Shown here in pieces: positions 57,101 to 64,000 of a stretch of DNA of 64,000 nt; position 1 is the stretch's first letter, and every line of letters starts with the position of its first letter. The position numbers and the translations under genes were made by a program. Under the pieces are notes generated by a model. It was not told the DNA's origin. It worked only from the letters and a program-made list of their open reading frames with translations, and searched no databases. Origin of the DNA: Cyanomargarita calcarea GSE-NOS-MK-12-04C (lineage in GTDB: Bacteria > Cyanobacteriota > Cyanobacteriia > Cyanobacteriales > Nostocaceae); assembly GCA_019359595.1 (NCBI GenBank), contig JAHHGZ010000003.1, positions 186,001 through 250,000 of the forward strand. Direction: 5' to 3'.

Positions 57101-58751
57101 TGTCCCCAATGACCAATCTCAAATCCAAAATCAATTACGGGGTTTCCTGAAACAAAAACTGCCCGACTACATGGTGCCTTCTTTTTTTGTAATGTTGGAG
57201 GAACTACCTTTAACTCCCAACGGCAAGGTAGACCGTCACGCTCTCCCATCACCATCTGTAATTAATAACTCGAATAAATTTGTAAGTCCCAGTACTTGTA
57301 CTGAAATAAATGTGTCAGACATATGGAATGATGTTTTAGGAATACAGCAAGTAGGTATTCACGACAACTTCTTTGAACTGGGAGGACATTCCTTACGTGC
57401 TAGCCAAGTTATGTCTCGGCTGAGGGAGGCTTTTCAGGTAGAGTTACCCCTGCGCTATTTGTTTGAGGAACCGACGATCGCTGGGTTAGCAGAATTAATT
57501 GATACTATAATTCACACAGGAACCTCTGCCAAATTGACCACGAATACAGAGGAGAATTTCCGTAAAGATGCTGTTTTAGATTCAACCATTCAACCTCCAA
57601 TACCATTTGAGTATGTCAGCCAGCCTAAAAGTATCTTTTTAACTGGAGCCACTGGCTTTGTGGGAGCTTATTTACTCCACGAACTATTAGAGCAAACACA
57701 AGCGGATATCTATTGCTTGATACGTTCTTCCAATCTTGAACAAGCAACACAAAAACTACAAAATAAGTTAGAATCCTACGGTTTGTGGAATGTAACTAAA
57801 AACAACAGAATTATTCCTGTAGTGGGAGATTTGTCGAAAAAACTTTTGGGTCTTTCTCCATCCCAGTTTCACGATTTAGCTAGTCAAATCGATGTTATTT
57901 ATCACAACGGTGCATGGATAAATACAATTTATCCTTACTCCGTTCTCAAACCTAGTAATGTTTTAGGAACTCAAGAAATTCTCAGATTAGCGAGCGAAAT
58001 TAAACTAAAACCCGTACATTATATTTCCACTACCTCCGTTTTTTCTGCCCAAGCTTATTCTCAAACTAAGCTAGTCCCAGAATCAGACCCCCTGGAGAAC
58101 ACCGAAGGTCTTGAAGGTGGCTATTGTCAGAGTAAATGGGTAGCCGAAAAGTTAGTAATGCAAGCACGCGATCGCGGACTTCCGGTTGCCATTTACAGAT
58201 TAGCGAGAGTGACAGGACACAGCCAAATTGGTGTTTGCAACACAGATGATTTGTTTTGCCGATTGATTAAAGGTTGTATTCAAATGGGAATTGCTCCCAA
58301 AATGGATGGTGTCGTAGATAACTTGACTCCCGTAGATTTCGTCAGTCGGGCAATTGTTCATCTATCATACCAAAAAGCATCTTTGGGTAAGGCATTTCAC
58401 TTGCTCAATCCTCACCCCACCCCGATGAACGACCTGTTTAATTGGATTCGTGCTTTGGGCTATCCCCTAGAGATAGTGGCCTATGAAAAGTGGCTTTTGC
58501 AGCTTGTGGCTCAATCAAAAGTGCGTTCAAATAATGTTCTCCAACCGCTGGTACCACTTTATTCTCAACAAACAATGGAATCTACACCAGAACCAAAACT
58601 AGACTGGGAGAACACTTGTCAAGGGTTGGCAGGTACGGATATCGTTTTTCCGACCATTGATAAAAAATTACTACACATCTATTTTTCCTATTTAACCAGT
58701 AGCGGCTTTTTACCTGCGCTATCAACACGCCAAGTCTCTGGCACAAATTAA
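54141..58751 (+). CDS. NRPS module 3: docking-C-A-PCP-reductase (aldehyde release)
   Basis: This is a 1,536-residue terminal synthetase. A docking domain (SHLDIKLWVDEQSRLRCNAP) occupies 1-55, then come condensation (MHHIISDGWSTG near 205), adenylation (LAYVIYTSGSTGKPKG near 677; NAYGPTEATITATVY), a carrier (FFELGGHSLRASQ near 1080) and an NADPH-dependent thioester reductase (SIFLTGATGFVGAYLL near 1166; YxxxK as YCQSK). The pocket reads D-V-E-N-V-G-A-I-T-K by hand. The acidic Glu suggests a basic or polar side chain, perhaps arginine, but I hold this loosely. Reductive release should give a peptide aldehyde (or alcohol). The GTG start overlaps the previous stop (GTGA). Confidence 0.92.
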   Translation: MKSIEDLLLDLSHLDIKLWVDEQSRLRCNAPSGTLIPEIRTQLSERKAEIIDFLQQVNLNSNSSFESISPVLRDKDLPLSFAQEGLWFLYQLNNKGSNYNMPCALQITGSLNVVVLEQALTEIVRRHEILRTNFQQVEAKTVQVINPDTTFKLKVIDLEGEQLVNVQNFINLEVEKPFDLHQDALFQTILWRLNDQSYVLLLNMHHIISDGWSTGILLQELSTLYQAYLSENKSPLPELPIQYADFALWQRQYLSQEVRQKQLNYWQQQLADAPPLLQLPTDRVRPPVQSFRGGIKEFQINADVSKRIRALSQESKATLFMTMLAAFVTLLYRYSNQDDILVGSPMANRNRREIEPLIGYFVNTVVLRTQLVGNLSFWEVLNRVRTVAMDAHAHQDVPFEQVVEALQPQRNLSHSPLFQVLFDLQHSLTEKLLFPGLALTPFGLEHTTSKFDLSLVIEDTGDKLIGWWEYSSDLFSLETITRLSDNFQILLAGIVANPETPINELPLLSAAEQQQILVEWNDTFIEYPDSKCIHQLFEEQVARTPQDIAVVFEEEEFTYQQLNSWANKIAHYLQSLGVRPEVLVAICLERSLEMVIGLLAVLKAGGAYLPLDPNYPSLRLAHMLDDSQVSVLLTRETLREFLPENGAKVVCLDTDFEDIYSQSEDNPVSGVKPENLAYVIYTSGSTGKPKGVMIPHQGVVNHSQAMIAEYSLTCDDRVLQFASFSFDVAIEELFPTLLSGATLVMRPAQMFVSFTDFTKFILEQRLTVANLPTPYWQEWVLELSQGKATVPNCLRLVVTGSEQVLPERLALWQQLVGDRVMWINAYGPTEATITATVYQLAPTSESSYINSVSIGRPIANTQIYILDKNLQPVPIGVPGELHIGGLGLAERYLNHPDLTAQKFIPNPFTHFGLPKLERLYKTGDQARYLPDGNIEFLGRIDNQVKIRGFRIELGEIEAVLAQHPEVRASAVIARVDQPGNKQLVAYIVPNDQSQIQNQLRGFLKQKLPDYMVPSFFVMLEELPLTPNGKVDRHALPSPSVINNSNKFVSPSTCTEINVSDIWNDVLGIQQVGIHDNFFELGGHSLRASQVMSRLREAFQVELPLRYLFEEPTIAGLAELIDTIIHTGTSAKLTTNTEENFRKDAVLDSTIQPPIPFEYVSQPKSIFLTGATGFVGAYLLHELLEQTQADIYCLIRSSNLEQATQKLQNKLESYGLWNVTKNNRIIPVVGDLSKKLLGLSPSQFHDLASQIDVIYHNGAWINTIYPYSVLKPSNVLGTQEILRLASEIKLKPVHYISTTSVFSAQAYSQTKLVPESDPLENTEGLEGGYCQSKWVAEKLVMQARDRGLPVAIYRLARVTGHSQIGVCNTDDLFCRLIKGCIQMGIAPKMDGVVDNLTPVDFVSRAIVHLSYQKASLGKAFHLLNPHPTPMNDLFNWIRALGYPLEIVAYEKWLLQLVAQSKVRSNNVLQPLVPLYSQQTMESTPEPKLDWENTCQGLAGTDIVFPTIDKKLLHIYFSYLTSSGFLPALSTRQVSGTN

Positions 58752-58914
58752 GTATTAATTGTATTATTTGACACTTGAAAATTTTTGCAATAATAGTAAC
58801 ATTGTGATCATAATTTACCTCTAAGGAAGGAATTTCCGAAGATTTCCCAAAGGGAGTCGAGATGGTAATAATTTTACCCATGACAACTAAGTAATTTTCA
58901 TTTTTAATAATGCT

Positions 58915-58978
58915 AAAAACCCGGTTTCTGTTGCAGGAAAAACCGATAGATATTACCGAGAAGAAACCGGTTTTTTTG
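58915..58978 (+). terminator. Terminator after the NRPS genes
   Basis: AAACCCGGTTTCT (58917-58929) pairs with AGAAACCGGTTTTTTT (58961-58976). The stem is followed by a T-run. It lies about 165 bases after the module 3 stop and just before the MFS gene, so the exporter may have its own promoter, or read-through may occur. Confidence 0.6.
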
Positions 58979-59010
58979 TCACAAGTTTTCCTATGCAAGA
59001 GGGAGTGCTG

Positions 59011-60381
59011 ATGATTCTCCGTGAAATGAGGCTTTTCATTCTGATTTGGTTTGGACAAATAGTCTCCGTAACTGGCTCAGGATTAACCAACTTTGCCCTT
59101 AATATTTGGGTTTATCAAAAAACCGGTTCGGTCACTCAGTTTGCTCTCTTAGTAGTGTGCAACACCCTGCCATTCGTTTTTATCTCCCCCGTGGCTGGAG
59201 TCTTGGCAGACCGTTTGAGCCGACGATGGCTGATGATTATCAGTGACTTTTGTGCAGGGTTATGTACCCTGAGTATGGCTTTACTCTATACCAGTGGTCG
59301 GCTAGAAATTTGGCATATCTTTCTTGCCACCGCTGTTAGTAGTGCTTGCCTGGGTATCCAGTGGCCTACCTACAATGCCTCTACTACCCTACTGGTGCCA
59401 GAGCAACATCTTGGACGTGCCAACGGTATGAACCAGCTTGCCGATGGGTTTGCCCGACTGGTTGCCCCAATTTTAGCAGCTATATTGCTGGGTATTATCC
59501 ATCTTGAGGGCATTATCTTCATTGACTTCGCAACCATGCTCTTTGCCCAAATTTTTCTGCTAGTACTTTCGTTTCCAGAAGTTAAAGCTCCGGCTATAGA
59601 CACCCAGTTGGCAAAGGAATCAAAAAAAGCTTCATTCTTACAGGAAGCCTTGGAGGGGTTTACCTACTTGCATCAACGGCCTGGACTACTAGGAGTGCTG
59701 TTGTTTGTGGTCATCATCAACTTCCTCGTAGGAGTCTTTGACGTTGTTGCCATACCCTTAGCGTTGTCCTTTGCCTCACTAGTCATTGTCGGCACCATCT
59801 TTTCTTTCACTTGTTCTGGTATTGTCTTAGGCGGGGCTGCCATAACTATTTGGGGAAGATGGCAAAGTTACATTAACACCATATTTGTCAGCACGCTTTT
59901 TGCTGGAGTATTTATTCTAGGTGCTGGTTTGCGACCTTCCTTATACCTATTCAGTGTTTTTGGCTTTCTCTTTTTCCTGACAGTACCTGCTGTTAACAGT
60001 TCCATCCTCGCAATCTTGCAGAAGAAAGTTACTCCCAATGTGCAAGGAAGGGTCTTTGCCTTGCAAGGGGCGATCGCCACTACCAGTTTGTCCCTCGGCT
60101 ATGCGATCGGTGGTTTCCTAGCCGATCGGGTTTTTGAACCCCTAATGACACCATCAGGACTCCTCGCAGACAGCATTGGACAAATCATTGGTATCGGAGC
60201 GGGTCGTGGTATGGGACTCCTATTAATCATCGTTGGATTTCTTGCCATCTTGCTCACCTCAACTGCTTATCTCTATCCTCGTCTGCGGTTGGTGGAAGAG
60301 GAATTACCGGATGTTATTCCAGGTGACACTCCTGATACCACGAGTGAGCTTGCCATAAATCAGCTTTCTGGGGCAGCCTAA
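59011..60381 (+). CDS. MFS transporter, likely exporter of the NRPS product
   Basis: This is a 456-residue membrane protein of about 12 helices. It starts REMRLFILIWFGQIVSVTGSGLTNFALN and has GVLADRLSRRWLMIISD near residue 68, the MFS loop signature. It is clearly paralogous to the MFS protein at 3665-4981, sharing the same motifs and length. I chose ATG 59011 because GAGGGAG lies just upstream; an ATG 18 bases earlier is possible. Its place directly behind the synthetases suggests export of the peptide. Confidence 0.85.
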   Translation: MILREMRLFILIWFGQIVSVTGSGLTNFALNIWVYQKTGSVTQFALLVVCNTLPFVFISPVAGVLADRLSRRWLMIISDFCAGLCTLSMALLYTSGRLEIWHIFLATAVSSACLGIQWPTYNASTTLLVPEQHLGRANGMNQLADGFARLVAPILAAILLGIIHLEGIIFIDFATMLFAQIFLLVLSFPEVKAPAIDTQLAKESKKASFLQEALEGFTYLHQRPGLLGVLLFVVIINFLVGVFDVVAIPLALSFASLVIVGTIFSFTCSGIVLGGAAITIWGRWQSYINTIFVSTLFAGVFILGAGLRPSLYLFSVFGFLFFLTVPAVNSSILAILQKKVTPNVQGRVFALQGAIATTSLSLGYAIGGFLADRVFEPLMTPSGLLADSIGQIIGIGAGRGMGLLLIIVGFLAILLTSTAYLYPRLRLVEEELPDVIPGDTPDTTSELAINQLSGAA

Positions 60382-60421
60382 CTCCACGAAGGTTTTGGGT
60401 ATCAATTTCAGCTAATTCACG

Positions 60422-60641
60422 AAGAAAGAAGAAAGAAGGAAGAAGGAAGAAGGAAGAAGTACCCACATGAGCACTCATGTGGGATTGAAACAAGGACACT
60501 GTTTTTCTTCTCTGCGAGACACTACGTGAACGCGCTACAAAGAACTGGAAAAACATCTTTTTTTTTACTGAGCTTTCAACTTACGAACGCGCATTTTTAT
60601 TAGCTATTCCTTCTTCCAACTTCGGTCCTTACTTCTTCCTT
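60422..60641. repeat. GAAGGAA heptamer runs and hairpin between exporters
   Basis: A GAAGAAGGAA run (60422-60458) and a partial inverse run (CTTCTTCC-like, 60607-60641) flank about 150 noncoding bases, as at the other two loci. Inside, CCCACATGAG/CTCATGTGGG (60461-60482) is a perfect stem. The sequence ATTGAAAC after it resembles a CRISPR repeat end but occurs once only. Confidence 0.55.
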
Positions 60642-60666
60642 TATTTGTAACAAATTGAGTCAATCC

Positions 60667-62058
60667 ATGAATCAGACCTTGAACAGCCAGTATGACCTCC
60701 TGCCTCGATTCTTCCGAATGGCCAGTATCAGTGCCCTCTCCAATCTTATGGTGCCACTGGCGACTACGCTCAGTGTCATCTTTTTAGGTCATCTGTCAGA
60801 AATTCACCATTTAGCCGGGGTTGCTTTAGCTGGAAACCTGATTAACACCCTTTATCTACTGTTAACCTTTTTGCGAATGGGCACTACTGGGGTGACAGCT
60901 ATGGCTGTAGGACGAGATGACCGTGAGGCTGTGCTGTTGGTGGGACTGCGTAATGGCATCATTGCTTTGGGGCTGGGAATTGCTATTATAATATTGCAAT
61001 TCCCTTTGAGAGAACTGGGTTTTGCCCTGCTAAATGCTGCACCAGAGGTTAGAGCTTCAGGTATTACCTACTTTAATGCCCAGGTTTGGGGAGCACCTGC
61101 TGTTTTGCTCAACTTTGTGCTGATTGGTTGGTTTCTGGGACGGGAACAAAGTAGTGTCGTCTTGCTACTGTCTTTTGTTAGCAATGCTGTAAATATCGCA
61201 CTTGACTATCTGTTTATTGTCCGGTGGGGCTGGGAAAGTACAGGGGCTGGAATGTCCCAGGCTATTAGCCAGTGTCTGGCTGTACTGGTGGGATTGATTT
61301 TTTTGTGCAAAGAAATTCAGTGGCAAGAGTTACGAGCTATAGCTGGACAGATTTGGAATCCCTCAGCTTTTAAATCTATTTTTACCCTGAATGGAGACAT
61401 CTTTCTCAACAATTTTTTTCTGCTGTTGGCTTTCGTTATATTTAACTACCAAGCCGCAGGGTTGGGGACGATTACCTATGCCGAAAATGCCTTGTTATTG
61501 CAGGTATTAGGTTTGTGTACTTATTTTGTTGAAGGAATCGGATTTACCACGGAAACTCTGGTAGGAAACTCCAAAGGTAAAGGCTCTGGGGAGCAGTTAT
61601 TACCTATAGTTGGCATTGGTGTGGGTACTAGCTTGTTGGTAGGGTTATCTTTTGCCGGAGTCTGTCTGCTATTTCCTTCCTCTGTATTTGGGTTGTTAAC
61701 TAACCACACAGAAGTCACTGAGAACATTGATTTTTACCTTCCCTGGTTATTGCTCATGCTGATATTTACTTCAGTTTGCTTCAGCTTGGAGGGGTACTTC
61801 ATCGGTTTAGGGCATGCACATACAGCCCGCAATGTTACTTTAGCTGCCATTGCCGTGGGTTTTGTGCCTGCGGATATAGCCGCCTTACAGTTTCATAGTA
61901 ACCATTTTTTGTGGTTGACTGTGTGTTTGTTTATGGCAACTAGAATGCTAATGTTTGCGGTAAAGCTACCCAGCACATTTGGCAGTGATATAGGGGAAGG
62001 TAGTAACTTGGCTTTGGTTTTTGAAGAAGAATCTGTTAAGCAGGTTAGCCAGGATTAA
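60667..62058 (+). CDS. MATE-family efflux protein
   Basis: This is a 463-residue multidrug and toxin extrusion family transporter with about 12 hydrophobic helices (ISALSNLMVPLATTLSVIFLGHLSE at the start; GNLINTLYLLLTFLRMGTTGVTAMAVG; SNAVNIALDYLFIV, the N-A-x-N-(I/A)-xLD motif near residue 178). It resembles DinF-like members. I chose ATG 60667; the frame opens with TTG 12 bases upstream. It is the last gene of the NRPS neighbourhood on the plus strand and may act in product export or self-protection alongside the MFS pump. Confidence 0.88.
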   Translation: MNQTLNSQYDLLPRFFRMASISALSNLMVPLATTLSVIFLGHLSEIHHLAGVALAGNLINTLYLLLTFLRMGTTGVTAMAVGRDDREAVLLVGLRNGIIALGLGIAIIILQFPLRELGFALLNAAPEVRASGITYFNAQVWGAPAVLLNFVLIGWFLGREQSSVVLLLSFVSNAVNIALDYLFIVRWGWESTGAGMSQAISQCLAVLVGLIFLCKEIQWQELRAIAGQIWNPSAFKSIFTLNGDIFLNNFFLLLAFVIFNYQAAGLGTITYAENALLLQVLGLCTYFVEGIGFTTETLVGNSKGKGSGEQLLPIVGIGVGTSLLVGLSFAGVCLLFPSSVFGLLTNHTEVTENIDFYLPWLLLMLIFTSVCFSLEGYFIGLGHAHTARNVTLAAIAVGFVPADIAALQFHSNHFLWLTVCLFMATRMLMFAVKLPSTFGSDIGEGSNLALVFEEESVKQVSQD

Positions 62059-62414
62059 GGCGTAATTAATTGACTAATTCTTCGTTTTTTTGCCGATCTC
62101 AGTCGAAAATTTATTTTTCATTTAGTTCATAAATTTCTAAGACTTTAGGGTGCGCAATGTGGGTATAAGCTAAAATTTTAACAACGTATAGGAGTTACAA
62201 TGTTTAACAGTAAAGTGTTTTTTCCTTGTGGAGAATACTGGGTATTTGGTTATGGGTACTGGGTACTTGGTTACAACTCAAAAAAGAAAAAATTGGAAGG
62301 AGTTCCCTCTCTTCCCAAATTTTGGAAATTCCTCCTGACCCCACAGTCGCTAGTCACCCATAAAAAATCCTAGAGTGTTCAAGATTCCCATCTCAAACAA
62401 ATTGCTACTATATG
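62059..62414. other. Intergenic region after the MATE gene
   Basis: A 57-codon frame (62200-62373) with AGGAG upstream encodes FNSKVFFPCGEYWVFGYGYW and on, a low-complexity product of the repeat GGGTACTGGGTACTTGG; I do not count it as a gene. The region lies between convergent genes and holds no clear terminator. Confidence 0.4.
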
Positions 62415-63842
62415 CTATTCTTTCACTGGCTCAGTTACCTGTTTATTTGTCCTATATAGTACGCTTTGAGTCCGACCATACGCAAAATAAATTATTAACC
62501 CAATCAATAGCCATCCCAACAACCGCAACCAGCTATTCAGCGAAAAACTCAGCATTTGCCCACCTGATATCAATGCCCCCAGTAGGGGAATCCAAGGTGC
62601 AAACGGAGTGCGGAACGGTCGATGTAAATCTGGTTGAGTATGACGCAGTACTAGTACCGCGATCACCACGATCAAAAAAGCTAGAAGTGTACCAATAGAT
62701 ACTAATTCTGCCAAAACCTCTAAGGGTAAAACCCCAGCCAAAACCATAGCGATCGCACCTGAGATAATCGTTGCAACATACGGTGTTTTGAACTGGGGAT
62801 GTACTTGAGTAAATAAAGCAGGTAATAATCCATCTTTGCCCATACTGTAAAGAACTCTCGCTTGGGCCATGAGAGATACCAAAACCACTGAACTTAGACC
62901 AGCGATCGCCGCAATTTTGACGACAAGACGAAGCCAAACAAATCTGATTCCCATCGCATTTACGCCAACAGCGATTGGATCGGGAACGTTCAATAGTTTG
63001 TAGGGAACAATCCCTGTGAGTACCAGAGCAACACCAATATATAAGATAGTGGAAATCAACAACGAGACCAACATGGCGATGGGAATATCACGTTGCGGTT
63101 TGTAGGCTTCCTGGGTTACAGTCGCCAAAGCATCAAAACCTATATAGGCAAAAAAAATGATGCCCGATCCTCTGACAACACCACTCCAGCCAAATACCCC
63201 AAATTCTCCGGTGTTTTCTGGAATAAACGGGAGCCAATTTTGAGGGGATATGCAAAAAATCCCAAAACCAATAAACAAAAAGATTGCTACCAGTTTAACA
63301 ACAACAATTATGTTATTAAACTGGGTGGATTTCCGAATCCCCATGACAAGCAACCCAGTCATCAGCCCTACCAACCCCATTGCTGGCAAATTACAAGGTG
63401 CTTGAGATAGCTTTGGTGGCAAGGTAATTCCCACATCATGCAGTAAACTCACCAAATAACCTGACCACCCCACCGACACTGTGGAAGCACTAAGAAGATA
63501 TTCTAGGGCTAAATCCCAGCCAACAATCCAAGCTAACAATTCCCCTAGGGTCGCATAAGCATAGGTATAGGCACTACCCGCAACCGGAATCAGGGAGGCA
63601 AACTCAGCATAACAAAGTCCAACACAGGCACATCCCAATGCAGCCAGCACAAACGATAGCACAATCGACGGTCCTGTATAATTCGCTGCCACTTGACCTG
63701 TGATTACAAAAATACCCACCCCAACAATTGAGCCAATTCCTAAGGCAATCAAGGCAAACAAACCAAGCGATCGCTCCAGGGATGGAGTGTTGAACTCTGA
63801 AGCATCTTGTTGTAGAAGCTCGACAGATTTCTTGGCAAACAA
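62415..63842 (-). CDS. APC-superfamily amino acid permease
   Basis: This is a 475-residue cationic-amino-acid-transporter-like permease with about 12 to 14 helices. The APC start signature is LGLFALIALGIGSIVGVGIFVITGQVAA near residue 28, followed by CYAEFASLIPVAGSAYTYAYATLGELLAWIVGWDL near 80 and FFAYIGFDALATVTQEAYKPQRDIPIAM near 235. It matches the YfnA/CAT group. It is convergent with the MATE gene. Supply of amino-acid building blocks to the synthetases is possible but unproven; it may simply be a neighbour. Confidence 0.9.
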   Translation of the reverse strand: MFAKKSVELLQQDASEFNTPSLERSLGLFALIALGIGSIVGVGIFVITGQVAANYTGPSIVLSFVLAALGCACVGLCYAEFASLIPVAGSAYTYAYATLGELLAWIVGWDLALEYLLSASTVSVGWSGYLVSLLHDVGITLPPKLSQAPCNLPAMGLVGLMTGLLVMGIRKSTQFNNIIVVVKLVAIFLFIGFGIFCISPQNWLPFIPENTGEFGVFGWSGVVRGSGIIFFAYIGFDALATVTQEAYKPQRDIPIAMLVSLLISTILYIGVALVLTGIVPYKLLNVPDPIAVGVNAMGIRFVWLRLVVKIAAIAGLSSVVLVSLMAQARVLYSMGKDGLLPALFTQVHPQFKTPYVATIISGAIAMVLAGVLPLEVLAELVSIGTLLAFLIVVIAVLVLRHTQPDLHRPFRTPFAPWIPLLGALISGGQMLSFSLNSWLRLLGWLLIGLIIYFAYGRTQSVLYRTNKQVTEPVKE

Positions 63843-63965
63843 ATTAGAGTCCTTTATTTTAGGGAAAGAAGGAAAGATTAACTAACGCTCAATAATCAAT
63901 ATTTCACTACTTAATTCAGGGTAAATGCAATATCTAATGATTACAATTGCAGACATAATAAATAG

Positions 63966-63997
63966 ACCTGCCTTAAAAGCGAACTTTTAAGACAGGT
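63966..63997. repeat. Hairpin at the right edge
   Basis: ACCTGCCTTAAAAG and its near-inverse CTTTTAAGACAGGT pair around CGAA, with one mismatch. It is a terminator or the end of a small repeat; the window stops too soon to tell. Confidence 0.5.
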
Positions 63998-64000
63998 ATA

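Noticed and set aside
60461-60497. CRISPR-like repeat end (ATTGAAAC after a stem)
   Set aside because: It occurs once; no second copy or spacer spacing was found and no cas genes are present.
62200-62373. 57-codon frame with AGGAG upstream
   Set aside because: The product is a translation of a low-complexity GGGTACTGGGTACTTGG repeat; no family, no conservation expected.

Overview
The window reads as chromosomal DNA of a filamentous, heterocyst-type cyanobacterium. HIP1 octamers (GCGATCGC) occur throughout, an uptake-hydrogenase locus of the nitrogen-fixing cyanobacterial type is present (hupS, hupL, hupW), and short heptamer repeats and small inverted-repeat elements fill many gaps. No rRNA, tRNA or CRISPR array was seen.

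Layout. (1) 0.2-5.4 kb: accessory genes of non-ribosomal peptide synthesis: an unknown 108-residue protein, an MbtH protein, a short-chain dehydrogenase, a type II thioesterase, a Sfp/HetI-type phosphopantetheinyl transferase and an MFS exporter, followed by an exporter remnant. (2) 5.4-8.8 kb: a lipoprotein of the penicillin/AHL acylase family and an exported protein of unknown role. (3) 9.3-29.8 kb: an anaerobic-metabolism island: PEP synthase, universal stress protein, Acg-type nitroreductase, a CrtO-like FAD enzyme, a decayed Crp / CBS-histidine-kinase block, PFL-activating enzyme, OsmC, AdhE, ADP-forming acetyl-CoA synthetase with a GNAT tail, pyruvate formate-lyase, a 63-residue protein and phosphofructokinase. 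Together these would take sugar to pyruvate, then to formate plus acetyl-CoA, and on to ethanol and to acetate with ATP. Four promoters in this island share one architecture: two 11-base direct half-sites, exactly 5 bases, then a -10 box. (4) 30-35.3 kb: an AAA ATPase with a nuclease-like tail and a TPS-type filamentous adhesin. (5) 35.8-43.3 kb: a XisF-like large serine recombinase lying 34 bases from a hupS that has lost its first coding segment, then hupL, an unknown small gene, a BASS transporter, a histidine phosphatase and hupW. (6) 43.6-62.1 kb: an NRPS line (FkbH-type loader with carrier; C-A-PCP-E; C-A-PCP; C-A-PCP-reductase) with MFS and MATE exporters. (7) 62.4-63.8 kb: an APC-type amino-acid permease.

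Two results stand out. First, hupS begins at a methionine inside the normal protein, with no ribosome-binding site and with the recombinase directly abutting. This is the signature of a DNA element that interrupts hupS and must be excised to restore the gene. I cannot find the missing 5' part of hupS anywhere in the window, so the element may extend past the left edge and could carry the whole fermentation island. Second, the shared promoter architecture of ppsA, pflA, pflB and the small-ORF/pfk unit defines a candidate low-oxygen or dark-fermentation regulon, probably read by a factor that binds 11-base direct repeats.

The NRPS line predicts a short linear peptide aldehyde: a glycerate-type (or related hydroxy-acid) starter, D-Val, a proline-like residue, then a residue chosen by an acidic pocket, with reductive release. 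This resembles the spumigin/aeruginosin style of protease inhibitor. All functional statements come from motifs and family knowledge read by eye; no database search was made.
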